Part shown: positions 12,130 to 21,964 of the stretch, in pieces
Numbering within the stretch: position 1 is the first letter of the stretch
Layout of the letters: each line of letters starts with the position of its first letter
Origin: Serripes groenlandicus
Taxonomy: Eukaryota; Mollusca; Bivalvia; Cardiida; Cardiidae
Reading direction: 5' to 3'
DNA: 64,000 nucleotides
Assembly (NCBI GenBank): GCA_031761405.1
Contig: JASEVX010000007.1
Coordinates: forward strand, 38,120,734-38,184,733
The notes under the pieces: model-generated
Database searches by the model: none
What the model was told of the DNA's origin: nothing
The model's input: only the letters and a program-made list of their open reading frames with translations
Position numbers and translations under genes: made by a program

Positions 12130-12335
12130 ACTTTTAAAATGGTAGTAAGCAAGTAATGGCTATATACCCTCCTTTGCGCTCAGGGTTGAGGTGTTATAGC
12201 ATAACGTCTGACTGTCTGGTATCAGGATCAATGGACCAGTGGTACTGGTAACTCAAAATATCCAGGAAACACAGTGATATAACTGAACAATTCGTTGTTG
12301 AAAGCGGCCTGCAACACCAATCAATCAATCATGCA
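12130..12335 (+). mobile_element. tRNA-derived SINE body, copy 1
   Basis: Shares with the copies near 27.3, 30.0 and 36.8 kb the blocks TTGCGCTCAGGGTTG, TGACTGTCTGGTATCAGGAT, GGACCAGTGGTACTGGTAA and the tail GTTGAAAGCGGC, followed by CAATCAATCAATCAT. The tRNA-like head is not clear in this copy. Confidence 0.6.
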
Positions 12336-12654
12336 TAGATACAATTCCCTTTTACTTGCATTAGCTAAAAATGAAAATGAACCAATACAACCCTGTGCAC
12401 CAAGGAGGAAAAGCCATTCTTACCAAGTTTTTAGAGTCTTTTGAAATACATGTAAGTAATAACAATATAAAACTGTACGCAAAGGTCAAATAACATACTT
12501 TGTGTGAGATCTGACTGTCAATTGAACTAGATTTCAAATCAACAACATGGGCCCAAAGGCAAAAGGGAAAGCGTGAAGGGAAAGCATCCAGCTAAGTGGT
12601 TGATTCTAAAAGCCCCTGGTGACAATGAGCCTCTTCACTTACGTAACCCTTTGC

Positions 12655-12811
12655 CAGATGCAAACTGGAAGACCACTTTTGAAAAACAGTGTTGCAAAAG
12701 CAATATTTTTTTTTCATTTGCCATAATGCTTCCAAATCTGTCATATATATACACCACCTACATTTATAGAGATTTTTCATATTTTTGCTTTTTTTGTAAC
12801 GATATTTTTAA
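12655..12811 (-). mobile_element. Partial MITE abutting the next copy
   Basis: Contains GACCACTTTTGAAAAACAG, a damaged core and TTATAGAGATTTTTCATA. Its right side runs into the TTAA of the MITE at 12808. Confidence 0.5.
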
Positions 12812-13020
12812 CCCTAATTTCCCTCATATAGAGGCTTTCTGACGCCTCTGCAGATGACTTTTGAAAACATTGTGATGAAAGGAGAAATTACATAAAACAA
12901 GCAATTTCTCCATTTGCCACAATGTTGTCAACTCTTTTTTGACATTCTACATTTCTGTCAAGATTTTTTTTTTCAAAGTTGTCTGCTGCACTGATTTGTT
13001 GTATGTGGAAAGAGGGTTAA
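12808..13020 (-). mobile_element. piggyBac-like MITE copy
   Basis: TTAA at both ends. Left CCCTAATTTCCCTCATA, right GTATGTGGAAAGAGGG. The core GGAGAAATTAC / AGCAATTTCTCC is damaged on one arm. A further 53-bp right-end fragment (13021-13073) follows directly. Confidence 0.8.
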
Positions 13021-13135
13021 ATACCATCTGCTTCAGATGTGTCAAAATGCGTCTATAAGTGGAAAATTGTTAAGTCAGACAAGGTGACTTTAAAAATTGC
13101 AAAAGTTATCAGATTAAATCATGTTGTAACAAAAT

Positions 13136-13255
13136 TTAACCCTTTTTCCACATGCAAATTCATTTTGAGAAATCTGCAGCAGATGCATTTTTAATGGAAG
13201 ATATTTTTATATGTTGTATGCTGCTGATTTGTTGCATGTCAGGGAAAATGTTACT
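13136..13255. mobile_element. Internally deleted MITE
   Basis: TTAACCCTTTTTCCACATGC on the left and TGTTGCATGTCAGGGAAAA on the right, but the palindromic core is absent, leaving about 120 bp. Confidence 0.65.
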
Positions 13256-13275
13256 TTAACATTTGTCATGCATAT

Positions 13276-14446
13276 TTAACCCCTTTCCCACATACTGAAA
13301 ATCTTCAACAGAGGACTTTGAAACTATCTAGACAAAAATAGGAAAAATCTCTGTAAATGAAAGGGTAATTCTTAAACAAGCCGGTAGGCGACGTTGGATT
13401 CGCCTTGGTTGTGGGTCCTTAGCATCGAAACTCAAAAGCGCACACCCTGAGCCCGTATGGCACCTGTTCACCAAGTTTCATCGGAATCGGCCCGTCGGTT
13501 TGGGCTGTGGAGCGTCGCTTTACAAACAAAACGGTAGGCGACGTGGGATTCGCATTGGTTGTGGGTCCTTAGCAACGAAACTCAAACGCGCACACCCTGA
13601 GCCTGTATGGCACCTGTTCATCAAGTTTCATCGGAATCGGCCTGTCGGTTTGGGCTGTGGAACGTCGCTTTACAAACAAACAGACAGACATGTTCTATCA
13701 CCATGCCAAAACGCACTGGTCTACACCCAACCGTTTCGCCTCGGTGATTTTCTCTTTGCATATTTAGGCAATTGGCAGCCAACTTCCGGCTGTAACTCGG
13801 GAACCCGGGTTGGAGGTCAATCACGTAAGAAAACTTTTTGTAGCTATTGACTAGCTCTATCAGATGGTGCAATAAAATCGCTAGGTGCGCTAGGTACGAT
13901 TGAAGTGAAAAACGACACTAAAACGATACCCTATCTTTGAAGGGCTACCTTGAGGAAAATTGATGACTAAATCGAACAATTCTATGTATTTTTTTTCTAA
14001 ATATCTCGAAGTATTCACAACCGAAGTTTCAGGTCTCCACGTTGAAAACTGTAGGAGGAGATACATTTTTGGTGAACTTAGGTCGAAAAAACAGTTTTCC
14101 TCGTATTTTGCGTATTTCAGCCCTGACAACGCGGTTTTTTGCTAACTGCATAGCAAAGGGTGGGTCCAACGAAACTCAAACGCGCAGTCTCCGAGCACCT
14201 ATGGCACCTATTGACCGAGTTTCATCGAAATCGGCTCTTTGGTTTGGGCTGTGGAGCGTCGATATACAAACAAACAGACGGAAAATCCTGACAATGAGGG
14301 ATATCTCAAGCGAAGCGAATCCCAATAGAAATAGAGTTGTGAATACATTGTGGCAAAAAGGGAAATTCTCTGCGCATTGTGAGCAATATTTTCAGAAGTG
14401 GTCTGCTACAGGTGTCTGAAAGCGTCTGTACGTGGGAAAATATTAA
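13276..14446 (+). mobile_element. MITE split by an approximately 950-bp insertion
   Basis: Left part 13276-13377 (TTAACCCCTTTCCCACATAC to AATGAAAGGGTAATTC) and right part 14332-14446 (TTGTGAATACATTGTGGCAA to GTACGTGGGAAAATATTAA) are collinear with the intact family. The intervening DNA is therefore a later insertion. Confidence 0.78.
13378..14331 (+). repeat. Repeat with 150-bp tandem units inserted in a MITE
   Basis: Begins ACAAGCCGGTAGGCGACG. Two tandem units start at 13383 and 13533 (GGTAGGCGACG...CGAAACTCAAA...GTTTCATCGGAATCGG...GTCGCTTTACAAACAAA). A third diverged unit lies at about 14165-14280, ending ACAAACAAACAGACGG. No credible protein is encoded. Confidence 0.65.
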
Positions 14447-14509
14447 AGTGACAGTAATGGGACTGATTCGGTCAGAGAAAACTATAAAAGTAAATATATT
14501 TCTATATAA

Positions 14510-14705
14510 ACAGACCCTTTCCCAAATGCGGATGACCTTTGAACAAATTGTGGCAAAAGGGAAAATTGCCAAGTATAAGCAATATCTCTTGTTGCCACAA
14601 TGTTTTCAATTTTAATTCATAAAGATTTTCAAATGTTTTGCCTTGATGTATGCTGAGATTCGTTAACAACCGATTTGTTGTATTTCTTGCAAAAAAGGAC
14701 TAAAG
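14510..14705 (-). mobile_element. MITE copy, eroded
   Basis: CCCTTTCCCAAATGCG, TTGTGGCAAAAGGGAAAATT, GCCACAATGTTTTCAATTTT and GATTTGTTGTATTTCTTGC. The core palindrome is partly lost. Confidence 0.65.
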
Positions 14706-14994
14706 TTCTTCTTGTTTATTTAAGAGACTATATCATATTAAAGATTGTTTCGGTCACAGAACAATATATAATTTTCTACTTCTTAATCCTTAAGATCCAG
14801 CAGATCATGCTCACTGAGATGTGAGTACACACAACATAGGGCTGGAGGATCAAATAAGAATTTTAGAAGATGCAAAATGCCCCTGATCTTAGAGCTCAGA
14901 GTGCAGACCTTTACAAGGCACAGATGAATAACGACTGTGTAAAAGGGTTTTAACCGCTTGTAACATATCCAGTGTTCTTCTGTCATTGAAAATT

Positions 14995-15330
14995 CAATTT
15001 GACAAAGTTTCTATTCGTCGGACAAAATCCATTCCAGAAGTACGGGACTTGACATACAAGGTCATCTGATGACCCTGAATAAGGGTGTGAAGTTTCAAAA
15101 CAACAGCATACACAGTGTCTGAGAAAAGGCCTTCACACAAAGGTTTGACCAAAGTTCTAAGTCCAAAAAGGTGCACAATTCAGTCAAATTCCATTCCAGA
15201 GTTACGGGACTTGACATACAATGTCAGCTAATGACCCTGAATAAGTGTGTGCAGTTTCAAAGCAACAGCATACACAGTGTCTGAGAAAAGGCCTTACACG
15301 CAAAGGTTTGACCAAGCTGGCAATGCCAAC
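14995..15330. repeat. Two tandem units of about 162 bp
   Basis: CATTCCAGAAGTACGGGACT at 15030 and CATTCCAGAGTTACGGGACT at 15192 start two units that share GACCCTGAATAAG, CAACAGCATACACAGTGTCT and AAAGGTTTGACCAA. Confidence 0.75.
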
Positions 15331-15418
15331 TACAACGCGGACGCCGGGGTGACTACATAAGCTCCCCTATTTCTTCGAATAGGCGAACTGAAAAGTTTCT
15401 GAAGAATGTTTACAAAAG

Positions 15419-15647
15419 TTAAACCCTTTTCCTCATACGACAATTCTGCAGCAGACGACTTTAAACATATTTTGGAAATGGAAAATCTCTATAACTTAAT
15501 GGATAACCTATGACTAAAAGTGGAAAACTTTGTAGCTAAAGGAGAAATTGCTTGTTTTAAGCAATTTCTCCTTGTGTCACTATGTTTTAAAAAAAACCCG
15601 TCTGCTGCAAAGGCATTAGAAAGCGTCTATATAAGGGAAAGGGTTAA
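15419..15647 (+). mobile_element. piggyBac-like MITE, well preserved
   Basis: TTAA at both ends, left CCCTTTTCCTCATACGACA, right ATAAGGGAAAGGG. Core GGAGAAATTGCTTG / AAGCAATTTCTCC. A further right-end fragment (GTCATCTGCTACAGAGG) follows at 15649. Confidence 0.85.
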
Positions 15648-15649
15648 GT

Positions 15650-16880
15650 CATCTGCTACAGAGGCTTTTAAAAGCGTCTGTATGTTGTATTTGCCAAAAG
15701 CTTTAATCTTTAATGAATTATAAATCTAATTATCCTTTACCCTTTTCTTCATGCATACGCTATTGGAGCAGATTCTGGTTTTGCGGGGCTGTAGTTTTCT
15801 TTAAAGTGTCACAGTCAGTGTGTAGGCCAAGGCCTAAGCAAATTCCATAACACTTTCTGGTTATCAGACATATAAACTTAAGCCAAGATATAACAAGACG
15901 AATGTTTGACGCAAAGCGTCAAAGAGAAGTCGCAATTTTTCGTTGTACATGTAGAAATAAGAAAAAAGAACATTTAATTCCACAAACATTAGAACAATTT
16001 AAACTGTAGACGGTAATATGCTGATATATTTATCCTTTTGAAGACTGTTGTATACTGCAAATTACCTCCCTTTAAGCAATTCCAGGATTATTACCTTATG
16101 ATTCGTATGAATAAGATTGACTAACATTGAAATTATATGAATAAAAACTATTATTTAAATTAGTAACAACATCAAAACTAAATTTAAGCCAAGATAAATG
16201 TGTACACATTTCATTAATTGTTTATAGATACCCTAATGTATATGTATGAATATAAAATGTATAAACTTATAAACAAATTTTCATTTCAACATATTAAGGC
16301 TGTTGACTGTGAATCTCGCAGGAACAACCAATATACCAAACATGTTAAAGCGACTAAACTCCAGATACCCAACTGTCGGAAAAAAAAAAAAAAAAAATCC
16401 AATTTTAAGAAAATAAGTGTTATTTTTGTATTTGGGGCATTAAAATATGATAACTGACATATTGCATACCCCTATAATCGGTGAGATTTTCTTATTTTCG
16501 ATACTTTTTCCATCGCAAATTCTACCCTGTCAGTAACGGGGTAAGTATTTTTAAATAGGAAACCCCTCCATCGGGATAATTGAAAACGACTCAAGAATTT
16601 ATTGATAAAAAACGATACATTTTCTACCCTGGTTTTACTTGGATAACATTTATCAAAAGAATAACATTTAGGGCGAATTCGAGCTTTTTTTTTTTTTTTT
16701 TTTTTCGTGCCATCTGGATTTCAGTCGCTTTAAAGTAAATTTAAGTATGAACCTTTCTTGTATGTACTAAAACTAGAAACGTCCGTTTGTGTATAAGTAT
16801 ATTTCCAATATTTGCGATTTTATATTGAGACTAGCTAACCCGGCACAACGTGAACTTCTTCTACCAAATTGGATGTTGCA
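15650..16880. other. Gene-free stretch
   Basis: Holds a short hairpin terminus at 15894-15930 (ACAAGACGAATGTTTGACGC then AAAGCGTCAAAG), a diverged half of the 333-bp duplication (about 15985-16150), a poly(A) run (16380-16397) and a poly(T) run (16686-16705). No convincing ORF. Confidence 0.6.
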
Positions 16881-16881
16881 T

Positions 16882-17535
16882 GTGGGAAACGGTTAGCTGT
16901 TGAACATGTATTTAAGTGTTTAACTCTGTTAAATATTTGTATTCCCTTTAAATCGTCATACATGTGTATTGTTAGACAAAGGTGTCAGACCAAATGGCAA
17001 AACATCTTTGCTGCACTTAGTTAAATTGTGCGTACTTCAAATTACCTCCATTTAAGTACTACCAGGACTTTTTTCTTGTGATTCGTATGAATAAGTTTGA
17101 TAAACATAAACATTTCAACTAGACGGCAACATTTATTTGAAACAGATATTTCTGTGGTTTATATATGTTCATGTCTGCATTTGGCGATGACAATTGTGAA
17201 AATGAAAATCTATAGTGGGAAACGGTTAGCTGTTGAACATGTATTTAAATGTTTAACTTTATTAAATATTTGTATTCCCTTTAGATTGTTTATTTAAATC
17301 GTCATACATGTGTATAATTAGACAAAGGTGTCAGACCAAATGGTAAAAATATTTGCGGCACTTAGTTAAATTGTGCGTATACTTCAAATTACCTCCCTTT
17401 AAGTACTACCAGGATTTTTTTCTTGTGATTTGTATGAATAAGTTTGATAAACATTAACATTTCAACTAGACGGCAAAAATTATCTTGAAACAGATATTTC
17501 TGTGGTTTATATATGTTCATGTCTGCACTTCTTCA
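16882..17535. repeat. Tandem duplication, unit about 333 bp
   Basis: GTGGGAAACGGTTAGCTGTT begins at 16882 and again at 17215. The units stay close to identical over their length (AGACAAAGGTGTCAGACCAA, TTTCAACTAGACGGCAA, AGATATTTCTGTGGTTTATA in both). Confidence 0.85.
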
Positions 17536-17539
17536 TCTA

Positions 17540-18140
17540 ATTACTGCGTAATATATGATAGCATGTAAGGAACCAGATTACATTTACCGCGCGCCTCTCT
17601 TGTTTATGGTTCCCGGTTTAACATACTATCAAACTAAAAAAGCGTCTGAGGCAGGTAAACAATTCAGGTTTTAATGTTTAGACTAGATACATTATGATTT
17701 TCGCTTAAATAAAAATGTACATACATTCAATTAATATACTGGCCTTTGTCTTTTGTTTTTAATTTGTAAAACTCACACATGTATATAGAGTGTAAAAGGG
17801 ATGTTTAAAAAGTCATTACCTTAAATTAATGTACTTAGTAAGGACAAAGAGAAATCAAGATATGTGGTCACGCTGGCAGGTCTAAATATTCTCCTTGTCC
17901 GAAATTTCTAAGCATCCCTATAGGAAGCCGCCCCCTGGCGGCTTCCAATGATTTTGAACTTCATGAGTTGGAAAACAAATCACCTACTTTCTGAAGAAGG
18001 TGTATTTATCTGCTAAGTAGTTAATGTTAAGATATCCAAAAGTGTGTGTTATAATTGCATGTACATTTGCTAAATTTAACAATTATCTTTATCACGAGTC
18101 TATAAATATATATATAATCATTTATAACATCCATGTTGAA
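17540..18140. other. Gene-free stretch
   Basis: Nothing coding. A GC-rich hairpin GGAAGCCGCC / GGCGGCTTCC at about 17922-17947 stands out. Confidence 0.6.
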
Positions 18141-18145
18141 AACTG

Positions 18146-18376
18146 TTAGCCCTTTCTTACATAGAAAGGCCAGATGATGCCTCTGCAACAGATGACTTTT
18201 GAAAACATAATTATATGTATAATGTATACATGTGGAAAGGAGAAATTGCTAATTTATGATGAGCAAATTCTTAAAAATTGCCACATTGTTTTCAGCTCTT
18301 TTTTAAATACATGTATAGCGACCTTTCATGTTTTTGCCAAGATAATAATTATTCACCATCATCTGCTGCAAATTGT
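18146..18376 (-). mobile_element. MITE copy, right end lost to the adjoining copy
   Basis: Left TTAGCCCTTTCTTACATAG, GATGCCTCTGCAACAGATGA, GGAGAAATTGCTAATT, then ATCATCTGCTGCAAATTG running straight into the TTAA of the next copy. Confidence 0.7.
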
Positions 18377-18605
18377 TTAACCCTCTCCCTCATGCAAGAA
18401 ATCTGCTGCAGACGACTTTGAAAACATAGTGACAAAATGCTGAAAAATCTCCATAAAAGATAGCTTAATTTTAAAATAAAGTTGAAAACAGTGACGTCAA
18501 AGGAGAAATTGCCCATCATTACCAATTCCACCTTTGGCTACAATGTTTTCAAAAGTCGTCTGCTGCTATTGCATCAAAATGCGTCTGCAGGTGGGAAAGG
18601 GTTAA
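18377..18605 (+). mobile_element. piggyBac-like MITE, well preserved
   Basis: TTAA both ends, left CCCTCTCCCTCATGCA, right CAGGTGGGAAAGGG. It is nearly collinear base by base with the 11564 copy, including the ATCTCCATAAAAGATAGC block, so the two are close relatives. Confidence 0.85.
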
Positions 18606-18785
18606 ACATGGGAAATAATTAAATAGCCAAATTATAGGTCAATACACGTACATTTAATTCATTCTACATAATCTAAGTCATGACAATGCACGTTGGAAAT
18701 GGTAACTGCTAATAACATAAATTTACAAATTGCATGGTTCAGTCTATAAATATCAGGAACAAAACAGTAGCTTAATTACCTCCTT

Positions 18786-18973
18786 TTAAGCCTTTCCCAC
18801 CTGTAGACGTCTTTTGATGCATCCGCAGGAGACGACTTTTGAAAAAATTGTGGCAAAAGGAGAGCAAACCTTTTTTCAGTAATTATACCTACGATAATAG
18901 AGATTTTTGATATTTTTGATTAGACATTTTCAAAGTTGTCGGCTCTAGATTTGTTGTATGTTGAAAAGGTTAA
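18786..18973 (-). mobile_element. MITE copy, right core arm deleted
   Basis: TTAA both ends, left GCCTTTCCCACCTGTAGACG, right GTATGTTGAAAAGG. GGCAAAAGGAG is kept, its complement is not. Confidence 0.72.
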
Positions 18974-19106
18974 AGTACAGTTTCAAATGAATTTTGTAAT
19001 TGTTGTACCAAGTTCTAATTGACAAAAGCTGCAACAGTTTATAATATTCTAATATACTATTACACAGCTGCAGTAAAACACACCAAGTACAAACGCATAT
19101 AATCGT

Positions 19107-19323
19107 TTCCCACATTAACACTTTTTGACGTTTCTGCAGCAGATGACTTTTGAAAACATTGTGTCAAAGGATGAAACGTAATGAGTAATTTCTCCTTTTC
19201 GCCACAAGGTTTTCATTCTTGAATATTCAATAACTATGCTTTTATTTCTAGATATTTTTCACATTTATGCCTAGATATTTTCAAAGTCATCTGCTGCAGA
19301 TGTCGAGTCTGGCAAAGGATTAA
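19107..19323 (-). mobile_element. MITE copy
   Basis: CGTTTCCCACATTAACACTT, GACGTTTCTGCAGCAGATGA, AACATTGTGTCAAAGGATG, GCCACAAGGTTTTCATTC and TCATCTGCTGCAGATG. The right TTAA is kept. Confidence 0.72.
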
Positions 19324-19607
19324 ATACCCAAATTACAGAGCAGTACACTACATGTCATATGCGTTTAATTTAATTCTACATTTATAATTGAAATTATAAA
19401 CTCATAAAAATGCATGTTGGAAACATATAATTACATAAATTTAAAAAGTGTTTTTTTAATCTACATATTTGTATATCAGAAACAAAACAACAGCTTACCT
19501 TCTATGAAGTCCAGTTTTAAATGAATTTTAAAGAGTTTCAAAATGACACAAAAAGCTGTGTAATATTATTTCAAATATGTAAACACACCTAGTCACACAA
19601 AACGTGT

Positions 19608-20491
19608 ATTTATCCCTTTCCCGCATACAGACACTTTCTGACGCCTCTGTAGCAGACAATTTTTGACATTGTGTCATGATGAGCAATTTCATCTTTTTCC
19701 ATTTTTTTTTAAACTGAGCCAATAATAAGACTTTCACTTACAGATTTTTTCGGCGATAGCTGATTAACGTGGGTTTTTACCTAGATGTAAAACAATTGAT
19801 CTAGATTGTAGATCAATCAAATGTTATATGTAATGAATAATGTCGAACAAATAAAGGAAATGAAACGTTTTGATTGGTTCATAGTTAGTTGGCGATCCCA
19901 CGAGAGGCACTAATAAGGTGAAGTTTTAAAATGAAATGTTCTGCATACTAACCTTTAATTGTTTTCCTTAAGAAATAAATTTCAGTGAAATAAATCAGTG
20001 AAAACGTATGAAATATAATATTCAAGAGCAAAATATTAATTATTTTTGAAAAAACATGATAAGTTTTCAGTTATTTATCGTCAATTGAAACTCATACTGT
20101 GTTACATAATACACCTCTTGGGAGCTTCGCGTAATCTCCAGTCATATGATGAATCGCATTAACGTCATGTCGCGATAGTGTAATGGGTGTTGACTTGGAG
20201 TGTCAAGTGAAAGGTCTGTGGTTCGCTTTCCGGCAGAGGCAAGCTTTTCCCTCTCTCAAAGCCAAAATATATATATGAACTAAAACATTTATAAACCAAA
20301 TATTACATATTTAACGTTATTGTTTTCTATCATTCTAATAAGTAAAACAAAATATCAAATAATATGCGCATGTTCCATTTCTTAGTGTTTTCTCATATTG
20401 ATCGCCGTTTATCTTTTTAAAAGATATTTCTTGTTTATATTATTGACAAGACATTTTCTGCTGCAGTTTTGTTGTATGTGGGAAAGGAATA
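19608..20491 (-). mobile_element. MITE split by a family-R insertion
   Basis: Left piece 19608-19751 (CCCTTTCCCGCATACAGACA ... CTTTCACTTACAGATTTTT) and right piece about 20441-20491 (TTGACAAGACATTTTCTGCT ... GTATGTGGGAAAGG) join to a normal MITE. The 690 bp between them matches family R elsewhere. Confidence 0.78.
19752..20440 (+). mobile_element. Family R element, copy R3 (boundaries fixed by host MITE)
   Basis: Shares with R1 (1801-2412, opposite orientation) and R2 (6590-7290) the end CGGCGATAGCTGATTAACG, AAATGTTATATGTAATGAAT, AAACGTTTTGATTGGTTCAT, GTTTTCCTTAAGAAATAAAT and the other end AAAGATATTTCTTGT. Inside, at about 20165-20245, is a tRNA-like stretch (GTGTAATGGGTGTTGACTTG ... CTGTGGTTCGCTTTCC). 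No ORF. Class unknown. Confidence 0.75.
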
Positions 20492-20712
20492 ATGTTAATG
20501 ATTACAGATACCCATCAAATAACCATTTCCTTCACATACAATTTGTTTTGTAGCAGATGACATTGAGAACGTAGACATTATTCAATCAACCATGATCACT
20601 TGGATAAAGTCAATTCTGAAAATATGATTTTCACATAATATATGTTTATAATATATATAAAACATATATTCTTTAGTAAAGGGAAAATTTAAAATTTAAA
20701 AGTTCTATGATA

Positions 20713-20955
20713 AGTAACCCTTTCAAACATGTACACACATCTGCAGCAGACACTTTTTTAAAAACTTAATAGAAAAGTGCAAAGTCTTGCTGATGATAAT
20801 TTAAATAATATCTCCTTTTTCCACAATTTTTTCATCTAAGCCTCTGTTCATAATTCAATGTTTCAACTATGTATCTATGGATATTTTCCTTAATTAATGA
20901 ATGTATATTTTCAAAGTTGTCTGCTGCAGATTTGATGTATGTGGGAAATTGTTTG
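20713..20955 (-). mobile_element. MITE copy, eroded
   Basis: TAACCCTTTCAAACATGTAC, ATCTGCAGCAGACAC, TATCTCCTTTTTCCACAAT, GTTGTCTGCTGCAGATTTG and ATGTGGGAAATTG. A 70-bp left-end fragment lies just upstream at about 20518-20590. Confidence 0.65.
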
Positions 20956-20959
20956 TATT

Positions 20960-21305
20960 ATATGGAGTTGAATCCTGTCCTAGCCCACAGATTTTTTGAA
21001 GCAGACGACACTAAAATGTCATATTAGCCAGGTAAAACGGTTAAAAGTCTAAATAGACGCAAACCAACACACTCTCATGATACATAATTAAGTTATTTCA
21101 AAGCATACTTACAAATTAACACAGATTATTATCGTACGTAGAGATCCCGTTGCTGAAAGCAATGCGTATAATTTGTCTAATTCTCTCTGTGTATATCAAT
21201 ACATAGGCGGCCACGTGACCAAGCCAGTAAAACTACTGTCATTTAACCATATTCTTCATACCAATTTTTTGTTGCATTAACCAGTGATATTATATTAACG
21301 AAACA
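20960..21305. other. Gene-free stretch
   Basis: Only a scrap of MITE-like sequence (TTTTTTGAAGCAGACGAC at about 20991). Nothing else recognised. Confidence 0.5.
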
Positions 21306-21310
21306 TACAA

Positions 21311-21962
21311 AACAAGAGGCCCATTATGGCCTATGCTCTACTGGGATGGTTTTTTGGTCATTTTCAATCCTGAGCATGTATGTATGGTGAAGATCGGATA
21401 GTAAATTGAGGCTCTATTGTGTTCACAAGCTGTTTTATACCAATTTTGATAATTTCTAGAGCCATAATCCAGTCTTTTTTGCATAGGCGGATCTGGCTGG
21501 TTTGCTAAAGGAACTGAGCTCTCATTAATATTTAACTACTACCTAAGTTTGGTGAAGATCGAGTAGTAAATGGAGGCTCTATTGTGTTCACAATCTGTAT
21601 TATAGCAATTTTGATAATTTCAAGGGCCATAATCCAGTCATGCGAGAGTACATCTGGCTGGTTTCCTAAGAAACTGAGCTCTAATCAATATTTAACTACT
21701 ATCTAAGTTTGGTGAAGATCAGAGAGTAAATGGTGCCTCTATTGTGTTCACAAGCTCTATTATAGCAATTTTGACAATTTCAAGGGCCATAATCCAGTCT
21801 TACATGGGCTGATCTGGCTGGTTTGCGAAAGGAACCGAGCTCTCATGGATATCTAACTACTGTATAATCAAAACTGAATACTGTATCGCGTTCACAAGCA
21901 ATTGTTTACGGACGCACGCCACAGCATAAGCTCTTCTGGCCTTTGGCCAATAGAGCTTAAAT
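21311..21962. repeat. Repeat with hairpin ends and three units of about 161 bp
   Basis: Starts ACAAGAGGCCCATTATGGCC (hairpin) and ends TCTTCTGGCCTTTGGCCAAT / AGAGCTTA (hairpin). Units start near 21488, 21649 and 21811 with ATCTGGCTGGTTTGC, each with AAGTTTGGTGAAGATC or a variant and AGCAATTTTGATAATTTC. Same style as the repeats at 13.4 and 49.7 kb. Confidence 0.7.
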
Positions 21963-21964
21963 CG

